Below are positions 27,355 to 37,814 of a DNA stretch of 64,000 bases, piece after piece. The stretch spans positions 62,001 through 126,000 of the forward strand of contig NZ_JACBFQ010000012.1 in NCBI RefSeq assembly GCF_021401125.1, in the 5' to 3' direction. The DNA is from Xanthobacter sp. NM-59. GTDB lineage: Bacteria; Pseudomonadota; Alphaproteobacteria; Rhizobiales; Xanthobacteraceae. A program made the translations under genes and the position numbers. How positions within the stretch are numbered: the first letter of the stretch is position 1; every line of letters begins with the position of its first letter. The notes under the pieces are model-generated. The model saw only the letters and a list, made by a program, of their open reading frames with translations. It made no database searches and was not told the origin of the DNA.

Positions 27355-28098
27355 GCCGGGCGGGTTCCGCCGCCATGGCGCACCGCGCCTGATCGAAGCG
27401 CCCCTTGCCTCCGCCGGCATGCACGAGCCAGCATTGCGCGTGCGCCCCCCTTCTCCCGACCGCCGCGCGGCAGAAGGTCCGTGCCGGAGCACAGGAATCC
27501 GCGCCCTTGCGCGGTTAGGGCCCGAAAGGGCCGACGCACGCCCTCCCGGCGCGCCCGCTCGACGTCCCCTTCCGATCTGCCCTTCTGGCGATCGGTAGCG
27601 CCCGCCCCTGGCCCCGATCACGGATTGAGCCTCCTGCTTGATCCCCCTGCGTCGCGTCGGTGGGAATGGTGGCGGGGAACCGTCGGTGCCGCGCGCCACG
27701 CTGAGGCTCGAGGCCCCGCTTTCGCGCCAGCCGGTGTCTGCTGTTTCATGGAAACACTGAGACCGCTGATCCTTTTGTTTTGACGCACGTCCCTCGCGCG
27801 AACCGGCTCCCGCCTCATGCGGGAATGCCGTAGCCGCCGAATCCGCTGCCACCATGTTCCGAGACGGGCGCGACACGGCTGCAGAGCCGGCGCATCCGCC
27901 ACCGGCCTGCAGGCAGCCCACGCTCCGCTCGCCCGCCCCCGGGGCGGCGTCCGGCGACACCACGGGCTTCTCCCTGCGGGAAGCACGCCCCGTTCCCGGC
28001 GCAGCAGTCCGCGTCCAGCAGCCAGAGCCCTGCGTCGCTGCCGCGAGACGGGCATGAAGGCGGATGCGCGGGCGGGCCCGATGGGGTAGCTTGCGGCC
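27355..28098. other. Long intergenic region behind the carboxypeptidase
   Basis: 744 bp without a supported gene. The open frames in it are GC-driven and lack ribosome sites. Small hairpins (GGCCC-GAAA-GGGCC near 27530; CCCGC-CTCAT-GCGGG near 27815) are present. An AT-richer patch at 27770-27785 (CCTTTTGTTTTGAC) could be part of a promoter. Confidence 0.45.
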
Positions 28099-29235
28099 AT
28101 GCCTCAGCCTGCTTCCGAAGACGCGCCCGCCCGTCGCGGCCCGCCCGCCCCCATTCCCGTCACCGTGCTCACCGGCTTCCTGGGCGCGGGCAAGACCACG
28201 CTGCTCAACCGGCTGCTGGCCGATCCGGCGCTGGCCGACACTGCGGTGCTCATCAACGAATTCGGCGAGATCGGCCTCGACCACCTGTTCGTGCGGCCGG
28301 TCGAGGAGGGCATCGTCATGCTCTCTTCCGGCTGCCTGTGCTGCACCGTGCGGGGCGATCTGGTGGCGGCGCTGGAGGACCTGCTGCGCGGGCGCGACAA
28401 TGACCGCCTGCCGCCCTTCAGCCGCGTCATCATCGAGACCACGGGCCTCGCCGATCCCGCGCCCGTGCTGCACACGCTGATGACGCACCCCTACCTCGCC
28501 ATGCGCTACCGCCTGGACGGGCTCGTGTGCGTGATCGACGCGGTGAATGGCGAAGCGACCCTCGACAGCTATGAGGAAGCGGTGAAGCAGGCGGCCATGG
28601 CCGACCGCCTGGTGCTCACCAAGACAGACCTCATGACCACCGATGAGGCGCGCCGCGCACTTGATGCCCTGCGGGCGCGGCTGCGGCGCCTCGCCCCCGC
28701 CGCCCGGCTGCTGGAGAGCACCGAGGCGTCCGCCGCCACGCTGCTCGATACCGGCCTTTATGATCCCACCGCCAAGGGACCCGACGTGGCCCGCTGGCTC
28801 TCGGACGAGGCGGTGGCCACCGCCGAGGCCACCGCGGGCACCCCCGACCCGAACCGTCACGACGGGCGCATCCGCGCCTTCACCATCGCCACCGACGCCG
28901 CCATTCCGGCCTCGACCCTCGACCTGTTCCTGGAGCTGCTGCGCGCCACCCATGGCGCCAACCTGCTGCGGCTCAAGGGCATCGTGAAGGTGAAGGAGGA
29001 TCCGCAGGCGCCCATCGTGCTGCACGGCGTGCAGCATGTGCTGCATCCGCCCGCACGACTGCCCGCCTGGCCCGACGACGACCACCGCACGCGGCTGGTG
29101 ATGATCGTGCGCGATCTCGACCCCAAGGTGATCGAGCGCCTGTTCAACGCCTTCCTCGGCGTGCCCGAAGTCGATTCGCCCGATCGCGCCGCCCTCACGG
29201 ACAATCCCCTCGCCCCGCCCGGCCTGCCGCGATGA
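28099..29235 (+). CDS. CobW/P47K-family GTP-binding metallochaperone
   Basis: A 378-residue G3E GTPase of the COG0523 (CobW, ZNG1-like) family, which hands metal ions, mainly zinc or cobalt, to client enzymes. Walker A is GFLGAGKTT (26-34), the metal-binding GCLCC is at 78-82, INEFGEIGLDH (52-62) is the switch region, IIETTGLADP near 120 and TKTDL near 183 complete the G domain; a CobW C-terminal domain spans ~265-360. No Zur-type site or cobalamin gene is visible nearby, so the metal and client are unknown. It overlaps the DUF924 gene by four bases. Confidence 0.9.
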   Translation: MPQPASEDAPARRGPPAPIPVTVLTGFLGAGKTTLLNRLLADPALADTAVLINEFGEIGLDHLFVRPVEEGIVMLSSGCLCCTVRGDLVAALEDLLRGRDNDRLPPFSRVIIETTGLADPAPVLHTLMTHPYLAMRYRLDGLVCVIDAVNGEATLDSYEEAVKQAAMADRLVLTKTDLMTTDEARRALDALRARLRRLAPAARLLESTEASAATLLDTGLYDPTAKGPDVARWLSDEAVATAEATAGTPDPNRHDGRIRAFTIATDAAIPASTLDLFLELLRATHGANLLRLKGIVKVKEDPQAPIVLHGVQHVLHPPARLPAWPDDDHRTRLVMIVRDLDPKVIERLFNAFLGVPEVDSPDRAALTDNPLAPPGLPR

Positions 29236-29798
29236 GCGAGGGCCTCCGCGATAACCCCGCCGATATCCTCGCCTGGTGGCGCGCGGCCGGGCGCGAGCGC
29301 TGGTTCGGCGGCGGCGCCAGCTTCGACCATGAAGTGCGCGCCCGACTGCTGCCGGCCCATGAGGAAGCCGCCGCCGGCCGCCTCGACCTTTGGGAGGACA
29401 CCCCGGAAGGCGCGGCGGCACTGCTCATTCTGCTCGATCAGGTCCCGCGCAACGTGTTCCGCGCCACACCCCGCGCCTTCACCACCGATGAGCGGGCCCG
29501 CGCGGTGGCGGGACGAGCCATCGCACGCGGCTTCGACGAAGCCCCGCTGGTGAACGCCGCGCCGAGCCTGCGCGGCTTCTTCTACCTGCCCTACATGCAC
29601 GCGGAGGACGACGCCAGCCAGCAGCGCTGCGTGGACCTCTACCGCCAGGCCGGGGACGAGGACGGGCTCGCTTATGCCCTGCTCCACCAGGAGGCCATCG
29701 CGCGCTTCGGCCGCTTCCCCCACCGCAACCCGATCCTCGGGCGCGCCATGACACCGGCCGAGCAGGCCTATCTCGACGCTGGCGGCTTCCAGGGCTGA
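29232..29798 (+). CDS. DUF924 family protein
   Basis: A 188-residue cytoplasmic protein of the DUF924 family, all-helical and TPR-like, of unknown function. Family marks are ILAWWRAAGRERWFGGG at the start, LILLDQVPRNVFRATPRAF near 65, FFYLPYMHAEDDASQQRCV near 115 and RFGRFPHRNPILGR near 155. Its start ATG overlaps the CobW stop (ATGA), so it is translated together with that GTPase, which may hint at a shared role. Confidence 0.9.
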   Translation: MSEGLRDNPADILAWWRAAGRERWFGGGASFDHEVRARLLPAHEEAAAGRLDLWEDTPEGAAALLILLDQVPRNVFRATPRAFTTDERARAVAGRAIARGFDEAPLVNAAPSLRGFFYLPYMHAEDDASQQRCVDLYRQAGDEDGLAYALLHQEAIARFGRFPHRNPILGRAMTPAEQAYLDAGGFQG

Positions 29799-30420
29799 TC
29801 GAGCCCGCCGGGTGCCAGGCGGCATTCAGCGCAGGGCCATGGCTGCCATCCGGTCGGTCCGCACGTCACAGCTCTCCGACCGGTGCGAGGGGCGGAAACC
29901 GAGGGGCTTGGACGCAACGGCGCGGCGAAGAGGCTCCGCCGTGGGAAGACTTGCGGGTTAGAGGACTTCAGCGCGTTACGGGAAGTGCCCCGTCCCGCCC
30001 CTGCAAGCCAAAAGGGGAGGCACGCTTGCCAAACCCTATTGCTCGAATCTCGATCCAACCTAAGGGCTGAAGGGCGTTCATCGCACGTGGCGCGGCTTCT
30101 GGCCCACGACCGCGTTCCCCGTGATGCTTTCCCGTGGCGCGTTCCTCGTCGTGCTTGCCTCGTGGCGCGGCTCCCTCTCCCGCCTGCGGGAGCGGGTTGG
30201 GGGCGAAACGGGGGAACGTGGCTCCGGCAGCGAGATCTTGGGCAACCCCTCGAAAATGTCGAAAGCCTTGAATCGGGGGCCTGTGCGCCACTGAGGCGGC
30301 CCGCGCCCCCCTCGCCCGCGAACGGGAAGGGGGAGCGAGCCCCCTGGCAACCCGTGCCTCTTGAATGTCGGTCGGGCCTCGCCCCCGCCCAAGACCAGGG
30401 CGACCTGAAGCCGGGCGACA
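29799..30420. other. Intergenic region with palindromic elements
   Basis: 622 bp between convergent genes, without a supported gene. It contains a 7-bp hairpin at 30177-30192 whose flank CCCTCTCCCGC is identical to that at 343-353, and a second C-rich block near 30305-30345. No classical terminator was found for either flanking gene. Confidence 0.45.
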
Positions 30421-31626
30421 TCAGCTGAGGCGCGCAAGAATGCCTTCGGCGGCGGCGCGCCCGGTGGCGAAGCAGGCTTGCAGCAGGTAGCCGCCGGTGG
30501 GCGCTTCCCAATCCAGCATTTCCCCCGCCACGAAAACGCCGGGCCGGCGGCGAAGTTGAAAGTCCGCGCCGACCTCGTCCCAGGCCAGGCCCCCGGCGCT
30601 GGAAATGGCCCGGCTGAGATCGCCCACGCCGGTCACGGTCAGCGGCACGGCCTTGATGGCTTCTGCGAGAGCACCCGCATCCGCCGGACGGGCGGGGCCG
30701 ATCGCCTCGCGCAGCAGACCCGCCGCCACCGGGGAAAGGCCGGCGGCCTTGCGCAGCAGGTTGGCGAAGGAGAGCCGGGACGGCGCCGCCGACAGGCGCC
30801 CGGCAAGGCGCGCGACATCGAGATCAGGCCGGAGGTCCACATGCAGCGTGGCACCGTCCGCCGCCAGCGCCTCGCGCACCGCCCGCGACACCGCATAGAT
30901 GGCACCGCCCTCCAGCCCCGCCTCGGTGACCACCGCCTCACCGGCCGCGCGCGCCTCGCCGCAGCGCACGACGATGCGCTTCAGCGGGGTGCCGGCGAAG
31001 CGGGAACGGAACAGATCGGACCACGCGCAGCACACGCCCATGTTGGCGGGCACGAAATCTCGCACCTCCACCCCCTGCGCGCGCAGCAGCCCCACCCAGC
31101 CGCCATCGGCGCCGAGTCGCGGCCAGGACGCCCCGCCGAGGGCGAGCAGGGTCGCCGCCGGCTGCTCCAGCAGCTCGCCCTCAGGGGTGGCGAAGCGCAG
31201 GCGGCCGGCGCCATCCCAGCCCAGCCACTGGTGGCGCGTGTTGAGGTTCACCCCCTGCCCCGCCAGGCGCCGCAGCCACGCCCGCAGCAAGGGGCTGGCC
31301 TTGAAGCTCTCGGGAAAGACACGGCCGCTGCTGCCCACGAAGGTGGGCTCGCCCAGCGCCTCGGCCCAGGCCCTGAGATCATCCGGGGTGAAAGCGGAAA
31401 GGGCGGGCGCGAGCCGGCCGGCCTGCGGCCCATAGCGGGTGAGGAATCGCTCGAACGGCTCGGAATGGGTGAGATTGAGCCCGCCGCGCCCGGCCATCAG
31501 GAACTTGCGCGCAGGCGAGGGCATCCGCTCATGCACATGAACGCCGAGACCGGCGGCCGACAGGCGCTCGGCGGCCATGAGCCCCGCCGGGCCGGCGCCG
31601 ATGATGGAAACGAATGTGGAAGCCAT
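30421..31626 (-). CDS. BaiN/HI0933-like flavoprotein
   Basis: A 401-residue FAD-binding protein of the HI0933/BaiN family, smaller subgroup near 400 residues. The Rossmann motif GAGPAGLMAAE is at 10-20, RKFLMAGRGGLNLTHSE near 40 binds the flavin in this family, and the end GVFVAGEMLDWEAPTGGYLLQACFATG closes the FAD domain. The substrate is unknown; relatives include an oxidoreductase of bile-acid metabolism in gut bacteria, which is not to be expected here. The ATG at 31626 is chosen because MASTFVSIIGAGPAG is the usual N-terminus; there is no clear ribosome site. Confidence 0.87.
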   Translation of the reverse strand: MASTFVSIIGAGPAGLMAAERLSAAGLGVHVHERMPSPARKFLMAGRGGLNLTHSEPFERFLTRYGPQAGRLAPALSAFTPDDLRAWAEALGEPTFVGSSGRVFPESFKASPLLRAWLRRLAGQGVNLNTRHQWLGWDGAGRLRFATPEGELLEQPAATLLALGGASWPRLGADGGWVGLLRAQGVEVRDFVPANMGVCCAWSDLFRSRFAGTPLKRIVVRCGEARAAGEAVVTEAGLEGGAIYAVSRAVREALAADGATLHVDLRPDLDVARLAGRLSAAPSRLSFANLLRKAAGLSPVAAGLLREAIGPARPADAGALAEAIKAVPLTVTGVGDLSRAISSAGGLAWDEVGADFQLRRRPGVFVAGEMLDWEAPTGGYLLQACFATGRAAAEGILARLS

Positions 31627-31865
31627 TGCGGGCGGAAACTCTCGAAATGCGCTGCCACGCGTTGTTTCGCCCAAGCGCGCCCGCGTCAATCGTCACCCGG
31701 GCCCGCCCGCGGATTTCCGCGCCCCGCGGCCTCCGGCACGCGCCATCACCAGCGTCATGCACAGGCCCCGGGCCGTGAAGGCGGGGGAAGCCGGCGCACG
31801 AAACCTCCTTTTAAGGTCACGCGCCTATGCCTTGATGTGTACCGAGTAGCCCTGGATTTGCTCCG

Positions 31866-34800
31866 ATGTCCTCTTCGAACCAGCCTCCGAGAATGGTGAA
31901 CTTCCCCTCGCTCCTGGTTTCGGAGGAAGACGAGGACATGCTCCCGGCGAATCCGGACGGCTCCACGGTCCATAGCTGGATCAACGCCGACTTCGTGCCG
32001 AGCTGGCTGCGGCCCTTCACCCTGGACCAGAATACCCGCTTCACCCGCACGCCGGACCACCTGCTGCGCCCGCCCGAGGAGACGCAGCCCGAGCCGCTGC
32101 CCAGCTACGGCACGGCCGGCGCCTCCTGGCACTTCCTGGAAATGCCCCTCGACATTCAGGACGACGCCGCCCCGATTCCCAGCGTGAAGGCCGATATCGC
32201 CGCCCTTGAGCAGGCCTTCGCCGACCTGCCGGCGCTGCGCGCCGCCCGCGAGAGCACCCAAGGTGAGGAAGCCGAGCACGCCCACGCCTTCGGCCATCAC
32301 GCTGAAGGCTGGAGCGTGGACGAGCAGGGCCGCGAGACCGTCCTCTCCTGGCAGGACCTGACCCCGGCGCCGGACCTCGACACCACCGCCGAGAGCGATG
32401 CCGGGCAGCCGCAGGCTCCTACCGCCGGCCCCCCGGCGCCGGAGGCGTTTGCCCAGGAGGCGTTCGCCCAGGAGGCGTTCGCCCAGGAACCGTTTGCTCA
32501 AGAGCCCTTTGCCCCGGAGCAGCACGCACTCGGCGCCGATGAATTCGCCGGTGCGCCCGATGCCGCGTCCGGCGGCTGGAACCCGGAGCCGGTCTGGCAG
32601 CCGACCTCCCTGCCCCAGCAGGCCGCGATGGAGAACGCCCCGGCTTTCCCCACTGCGGATTCGACCACGTTCGCCGCTCCGCCGGCCATGGCTTGGTCGG
32701 ACGATGGCGCGGCGCCGCCCGCCTTCAGCACCGACGGCTCAGGCGTTAGCGCCAGCGCCGCTCCCCTCGGCGCGGCGGGACCGGAAACCCCGGCCCCTGC
32801 GGACATGGGCTGGACCCCGCCCCTCGGCGAGGCCAACGCCACCAGCGAGGCCCCCTTCGCGCCCCAAGACGCGAATGCACAGCCCGACGCGAGCGGACAG
32901 CCCGCCATGATGGACAACTCGGCCCAGGGCTTCAGCGAAACGCCGGAATTCGCCCCGGCGCCGTGCGACAGCGTTCCCGCGCAGGCGCCGGACTTCGGCA
33001 CCGCACCCGTCGAATTCGCGTCATGCGATGGCCCGGCGCCAGCCTTCATCGGCAACGCGGAATTTGTGGAATCCTCCGCCCCAGACCTGCCCGTCATGGA
33101 GCCCGAGATGTCTGAGGCTGCGATGGCGCAGCCCTTCCCCGCTCCGGAATTCAGTGCTCCGGTCGATGCGGCCGCAGCCGGCACCGACGCTGCGGGACAG
33201 GCCGAAGCCGTGCCTCCCCAGGCCATCATGGACGGGGCGGCGGCCTTCGCTGAGGATCCCGCGCTCGCCGGCACCGGCGATGTGGCGGACGCGCCCGCCC
33301 CCCAATTCCCCGAGGAGACCCCGGCCGAAATGGTCATGGACGGAATGGACACCGCAGCCCAGCCATTCACCGGCAACACCGCCTTCGAGGCCGACTTCAT
33401 CCCCGCCGCAACCCACGACCCGCAGCCGGTGATGGACGCCGCGACCACGCCCGCCCTCAGCGAAGGTGTTTCTGAACCGACCATGGCCGCGTTTGATCCC
33501 GCCACCTCGTCGTTCGGCCCCTCCCCGGACGTGGCCGAAGCCGCGCCGCAGGACGCCGGCATGGCGGCGGTACCGGTGATGGAAGACACCTCCGCGCCGG
33601 GCGCCACCATGGTCGACACAGCCGCCTCCGACACAGCCTTGGCGATGTCCGACACGGACGTGTCGGTGCAGGAGCCCGCGGCCGAAGCGGGCTCGTCGAT
33701 CGCCGCCATGGCCGAGCTCCCCGCATCTGAGGCAGCGGCCCCCTCCGAAATGCTGGCCTCCGATGAAGCGGACCAGATGAGCGAAGCGGTGGACGGCGTG
33801 CCCCTGGACGGGACCCTGGCCCAGCTCGCCGCCGCCGCCCTTGAGGGCGCCACCGCCTTCCTCGACGAAACACCCGATCAGACAGCCGCCGCCGATCCGC
33901 TCATGGAAGACCTTGCCCCGGCCCACCTGCGCCCGCTCACGCGGATGATCGTGGTTGGCCGCCTTGCCCTGCCCGAGATCCTTGAGCAGGACCTTGCCCC
34001 CATCGTGCCCGAACCGCTCGCGCCGGAAGCCGACGCGGCGGCGCGTGCCGCGGACCTGATCCACGCCCATTTCGCCTGGCAGCCCTACCATCTGAGCATC
34101 AATGGCAGCCTCGACGCCCCGGCGGAGAAGGGTACCGACGCCACGGCCGAGCCGTCCGCGGCCAGCGCCCCGGAAGCCACCGCCCCCGCGATCGACGTGC
34201 CCGCCGAGGCGGCGCTGCCGGCCCTCGCCACGCCCGCCGGCCTGCCGGCGGTGGTGGACCCGGCGCATGACCCCTTCGCCTACCACCTGCCGCCCATCGA
34301 CCTTCTGGGCGAGCCGCCCCAGCTGGAGCCGGACTACGAGCTCTCCGAGGAATTCCTCGACCAGAGCTCGGCCATGCTGCAGCAGATTTTGCGCGACTTC
34401 GGCATTCGCGGCGAGGTGATCGACGCCAATCCCGGCCCGGTGGTGACGCTCTATGAGTTCGAGCCGGCGCCGGGCGTGAAGTCTTCCCGCGTCATCGCGC
34501 TCGCCGCCGACATCGCCCGCTCCATGAGCGCGGTGTCCGCCCGCGTGGCGGTGGTGGAAGGGCGCAACGTCATCGGCATCGAGCTGCCGAACCGTCGGCG
34601 CGACACGGTGTGGCTGCGCGAGCTGCTCGCCTCCCACGAGTTCGAGGAGGCGCGCACCAAGCTCGGCATCTGCCTGGGCAAGACCATTGGCGGCGTGCCG
34701 GTCATCACGGACCTTGCCCGCATGCCCCATCTTCTGGTGGCGGGCACCACCGGCTCGGGCAAGTCGGTGGCCATCAACACCATGATCCTGAGCCTGCTCT

Positions 34801-35810
34801 ACCGGCATACGCCGGAAGCCTGCCGGCTCATCATGATCGACCCCAAGATGCTGGAGCTGTCGGTCTATGAGGGCATCCCGCATCTGCTGACCCCCGTGGT
34901 GACGGACCCCAAGAAGGCCATCATTGCCCTCAAGTGGGCGGTGAAGGAGATGGAGGACCGCTATCGCAAGATGGCGCGCCTCGCCGTGCGCAACATCGAC
35001 GGCTACAATGCCCGCATGGCGGAGGCCCGCGAGAAGGGCGAGGTGCTCACCCGCCAGGTGCAGGTGGGCTTCGACAAGGAAAGCGGCGAGGCGCTCTATG
35101 AAGAGCAGCAGATGGACCTCTCCGCCCTGCCCTACATCGTCATCATCGTCGACGAGATGGCCGACCTCATGATGGTGGCCGGCAAGGAGATCGAGGGCGC
35201 CATCCAGCGCCTGGCACAGATGGCGCGCGCCGCCGGCATCCACCTCGTCATGGCCACCCAGCGCCCCTCGGTGGATGTGATCACCGGCACCATCAAGGCG
35301 AACTTCCCCACCCGCATCTCGTTCCAGGTGACCAGCAAGATCGACAGCCGGACCATTCTCGGCGAGATGGGCGCGGAAACCCTGCTGGGCCAGGGCGACA
35401 TGCTCTTCATGGCCGGCGGCGGGCGCATCACCCGCGTCCACGGCCCCTTCGTCTCCGACCAGGAGGTGGAGCACGTGGTCGCCTTCCTGAAGGCCCAGGG
35501 CGGGCCGGAATATCTGGAAGACGTGGTGCAGGACGAGGAGGCGGAAGGCGCCTCCGGCTCCGACGACGCCGTGTTCGACAAGAGCGAGATGGGAGACGGC
35601 GGCGGCGATCTCTACGAGCAGGCGGTGGCCATCGTGCTGCGCGATCGCAAGGCCTCCACCTCCTATATCCAGCGCCGGCTGCAGGTGGGGTACAACAAGG
35701 CCGCCAGCCTCATGGAGCGCATGGAGGCGGAACAGATCGTGGGCCCGGCCAACCATGCCGGCAAACGTGAGATCCTCTCCTTCGGCCGCGACCGCGACGA
35801 CGACCACTGA
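31866..35810 (+). CDS. ftsK: FtsK/SpoIIIE-type DNA translocase without membrane domain
   Basis: A 1314-residue DNA pump. The motor lies at the C-terminal end: alpha/beta region from ~835 ([20 protein letters not shown]), Walker [10 protein letters not shown] (959-967), Walker [14 protein letters not shown] near 1090, [13 protein letters not shown] near 1135, and the gamma winged helix that reads KOPS sites ([20 protein letters not shown] and the following ~45 residues). The first ~800 residues have no membrane segment, where FtsK normally has four; they are Ala/Pro/Asp/Glu-rich, acidic and probably disordered, with EAFAQ repeats at 193-218. It may be the second, soluble FtsK seen in some Rhizobiales rather than the divisome one. 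A later start (31893) is possible. Confidence 0.92.
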   Translation: MSSSNQPPRMVNFPSLLVSEEDEDMLPANPDGSTVHSWINADFVPSWLRPFTLDQNTRFTRTPDHLLRPPEETQPEPLPSYGTAGASWHFLEMPLDIQDDAAPIPSVKADIAALEQAFADLPALRAARESTQGEEAEHAHAFGHHAEGWSVDEQGRETVLSWQDLTPAPDLDTTAESDAGQPQAPTAGPPAPEAFAQEAFAQEAFAQEPFAQEPFAPEQHALGADEFAGAPDAASGGWNPEPVWQPTSLPQQAAMENAPAFPTADSTTFAAPPAMAWSDDGAAPPAFSTDGSGVSASAAPLGAAGPETPAPADMGWTPPLGEANATSEAPFAPQDANAQPDASGQPAMMDNSAQGFSETPEFAPAPCDSVPAQAPDFGTAPVEFASCDGPAPAFIGNAEFVESSAPDLPVMEPEMSEAAMAQPFPAPEFSAPVDAAAAGTDAAGQAEAVPPQAIMDGAAAFAEDPALAGTGDVADAPAPQFPEETPAEMVMDGMDTAAQPFTGNTAFEADFIPAATHDPQPVMDAATTPALSEGVSEPTMAAFDPATSSFGPSPDVAEAAPQDAGMAAVPVMEDTSAPGATMVDTAASDTALAMSDTDVSVQEPAAEAGSSIAAMAELPASEAAAPSEMLASDEADQMSEAVDGVPLDGTLAQLAAAALEGATAFLDETPDQTAAADPLMEDLAPAHLRPLTRMIVVGRLALPEILEQDLAPIVPEPLAPEADAAARAADLIHAHFAWQPYHLSINGSLDAPAEKGTDATAEPSAASAPEATAPAIDVPAEAALPALATPAGLPAVVDPAHDPFAYHLPPIDLLGEPPQLEPDYELSEEFLDQSSAMLQQILRDFGIRGEVIDANPGPVVTLYEFEPAPGVKSSRVIALAADIARSMSAVSARVAVVEGRNVIGIELPNRRRDTVWLRELLASHEFEEARTKLGICLGKTIGGVPVITDLARMPHLLVAGTTGSGKSVAINTMILSLLYRHTPEACRLIMIDPKMLELSVYEGIPHLLTPVVTDPKKAIIALKWAVKEMEDRYRKMARLAVRNIDGYNARMAEAREKGEVLTRQVQVGFDKESGEALYEEQQMDLSALPYIVIIVDEMADLMMVAGKEIEGAIQRLAQMARAAGIHLVMATQRPSVDVITGTIKANFPTRISFQVTSKIDSRTILGEMGAETLLGQGDMLFMAGGGRITRVHGPFVSDQEVEHVVAFLKAQGGPEYLEDVVQDEEAEGASGSDDAVFDKSEMGDGGGDLYEQAVAIVLRDRKASTSYIQRRLQVGYNKAASLMERMEAEQIVGPANHAGKREILSFGRDRDDDH
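32442..32519 (+). repeat. 15-bp in-frame tandem repeat in the FtsK linker
   Basis: About five copies of a 15-bp unit coding for EAFAQ or EPFAQ, the first three almost identical in DNA. Being a multiple of three, copy-number change would alter linker length without a frameshift. Confidence 0.85.
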
Positions 35811-35817
35811 TCGGGGC

Positions 35818-35842
35818 GGGGCGCCAGGCAGGCGCCCCTCTC
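35818..35842. terminator. Hairpin between convergent ftsK and lysR genes
   Basis: A perfect 8-bp GC stem, 35818-35825 with 35831-35838, loop AGGCA, eight bases behind the ftsK stop and touching the stop of the LysR gene. It lacks a T-run, so strength is uncertain. Confidence 0.5.
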
Positions 35843-36764
35843 AAGCTGCCGTCGGGGGCGGGCTGAGGACCTGCTCGCGCCGCAACAGATCCTCCAGCCA
35901 GGCCACGAACACCTGAAGCCGGCGCGAGAGCTGCCGGCGGTGGGGATAAAGCAACGTCGCCGGCATGGGGGCCGCCCGGTAAAGGGGCATCACCTCCACC
36001 AGCGCACCCGCCTCGATGTCCCGCCGCACGTCATAAGCGGGGATCTGGAGCAGCCCCAGCCCCGCGCGGCAGCAGGCAATGGCCGCCTCCGCGCTGTTGA
36101 CGCTGACCCGCCCGCGCACGACGCGGGAGTGCATCGCCCCCTCTTCCATCCACTCCCAAGGCGCCACCCGGCCGGTGGAGGGCGAGGCATAATTGACCGC
36201 CAGATGGCCGTCGAGATCGTCCGGAGCGAGCGGCGCGCCATGGCGGGCGAGATAGGCCGGGCTCGCCACATTGATGAGATCGAGCCGGCCCAGCGGCCGC
36301 GCGATCAGGCCGCTGTCGCTCAATTCCCCGATCCGCAGCACGCAATCAACCGCATCCTCCACCAGGTCCACCGCACGGTCGGTGACGCCGAGCTCGATGT
36401 CGATGCCCCGGTACCGCTCGAGGAAATCCGGCAGAGCGGGGGCCACGATCAGCCGGCCGATGCGGCCGGGAACATCCACCCGCAGCGTGCCGGCGGGCAT
36501 GGAGGCGCCGTGGCGGAACAGGCTCTCGGCCTCCTCCACGTCCGCCACCAGGCGCAGGCAGCGCTCATAGAAAGCGGCGCCGTCCTGGGTGGGGGCCACC
36601 TTGCGGGTGGTGCGGTGGAGCAGGCGCGTGCCCAGGCGCGCCTCCAGTTCCTGCACCGCAGCCGAGACCGAGGAGCGCGGCAGGCCCAGCGTGTCCGCCG
36701 CCCGGGTGAAGCTCGCGCACTCCACCACTCGGGCGAAGATGCGGAAGAGATCGATGCGGTCCAC
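35841..36764 (-). CDS. LysR-family transcriptional regulator
   Basis: A 307-residue LysR-type regulator. The N-terminal helix-turn-helix is clear (FARVVECASFTRAADTLGLP and SSVSAAVQELEARLGTRLLHR), followed by a periplasmic-binding-like effector domain (~90-290). It belongs to the DhcR/AaeR-like branch without further resolution. The GTG at 36764 is preferred: the only start further up is a TTG (36797), and an inverted repeat that looks like its operator covers that stretch. It is transcribed away from an SDR gene whose start is 196 bp off, the usual arrangement of a LysR regulator and its target. Confidence 0.9.
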   Translation of the reverse strand: MDRIDLFRIFARVVECASFTRAADTLGLPRSSVSAAVQELEARLGTRLLHRTTRKVAPTQDGAAFYERCLRLVADVEEAESLFRHGASMPAGTLRVDVPGRIGRLIVAPALPDFLERYRGIDIELGVTDRAVDLVEDAVDCVLRIGELSDSGLIARPLGRLDLINVASPAYLARHGAPLAPDDLDGHLAVNYASPSTGRVAPWEWMEEGAMHSRVVRGRVSVNSAEAAIACCRAGLGLLQIPAYDVRRDIEAGALVEVMPLYRAAPMPATLLYPHRRQLSRRLQVFVAWLEDLLRREQVLSPPPTAA

Positions 36765-36777
36765 CGCGCGCCCCCGA

Positions 36778-36797
36778 TTGTTCGGAAAATCCGACAA
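36778..36797. promoter_or_regulatory. Candidate LysR operator
   Basis: TTGT-CGGA (78-81 and 83-86 of 36700s, one bulged T between) mirrors TCCGACAA at 36790-36797, with three bases in the centre. It lies in the divergent gap just in front of the LysR start, where such regulators bind for autocontrol. Confidence 0.5.
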
Positions 36798-36960
36798 GTG
36801 ATGTCATCAGGAACGGATTTATCCGCCATGTCCAGACGATAACCTTGCACCCGGCGGCGGTGAGGGGGCAGCCGGCGGACGCGCGCGGCAGGGCGCCAGC
36901 GGAAGCCGGACGCCCCCCGCCGCCGCTGCCCATGAATGCGTCGGAACAGGAATTCTCGTC

Positions 36961-37734
36961 ATGACCGATCACGCAATCCGCGGAAAGACGGCGCTCATCA
37001 CCGGCGGCGGGAAGAATCTCGGCGCCTTGATCGCCCGCGATCTCGCCGCGCATGGCGCCCGCGCCATCGCCATCCACTACAACAGCACCGGCGCGAAAGC
37101 GGAGGCGGAGGCAACCGTGGCCGCCCTGAAGGCGGCGGGGGCCGAGGCCATCGCCCTTCAGGGGGACCTCACCACCGCCGATGCCATGGAGCGCCTGTTT
37201 GCGGACGCCGCGGCCGCCGTCGGCAGGCTGGATATCGCCATCAACACCGTCGGCAAGGTGCTGAAGAAGCCCATTCTGGAGATTTCCGAGGCCGAATACG
37301 ACGAGATGAGCGCGGTGAACGCCAAGGCCGCGTTCTTCTTCCTGAAGGAGGCGGGGCGCCATCTCAACGACAATGGCAAGGTGGTCACCTTGGTCACCTC
37401 GCTGCTGGGCGCCTTCACGCCCTTTTACGCGTCCTATGCGGGCACCAAGGCGGCGGTGGAGCACTTCACCCGCGCGGCGGCCAAGGAGTTCGGGCCACGG
37501 GGTATTTCGGTGAGCGCCATCGGCCCCGGCCCCATGGACACCCCCTTCTTCTACCCCGCCGAGGGTGAGGACGCGGTGGCCTATCACAAGACCGCCGCGG
37601 CGCTCTCGGCCTTCTCGAAGACCGGACTCACCGACATCGCCGACATCGTGCCCTGGGTGCGCATGCTGGTCTCGGAGGGCTGGTGGATGACCGGCCAGAC
37701 CATCCTGGTCAATGGCGGCTACACCACCAAGTAA
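36961..37734 (+). CDS. Short-chain dehydrogenase/reductase
   Basis: A 257-residue classical SDR. The cofactor site is TGGGKNLGALI (14-24), the NTVG variant of the NNAG motif is near 96, the catalytic Ser lies in LVTSLLGAF near 147 and YxxxK is YAGTK near 160; IGPGPMDTPF follows. The residues after strand two (HYNSTGAKAEA) favour NADPH. The end MTGQTILVNGGYTTK is typical. The substrate is unknown. It is divergent from the LysR gene, which probably regulates it. Confidence 0.92.
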   Translation: MTDHAIRGKTALITGGGKNLGALIARDLAAHGARAIAIHYNSTGAKAEAEATVAALKAAGAEAIALQGDLTTADAMERLFADAAAAVGRLDIAINTVGKVLKKPILEISEAEYDEMSAVNAKAAFFFLKEAGRHLNDNGKVVTLVTSLLGAFTPFYASYAGTKAAVEHFTRAAAKEFGPRGISVSAIGPGPMDTPFFYPAEGEDAVAYHKTAAALSAFSKTGLTDIADIVPWVRMLVSEGWWMTGQTILVNGGYTTK

Positions 37735-37814
37735 GACGCCCCCAATAAGATGCTCCAGCGCGTTGGGTTGACGCGTTCTGGGGGCGATCCGGCATTCGCG
37801 CCGCGCAAAGCCCC

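Noticed and set aside
29799-30420. Possible coding gene in the gap behind DUF924
   Set aside because: Frames are short or GC-driven, lack ribosome sites and have no motif; palindromic elements explain the structure.
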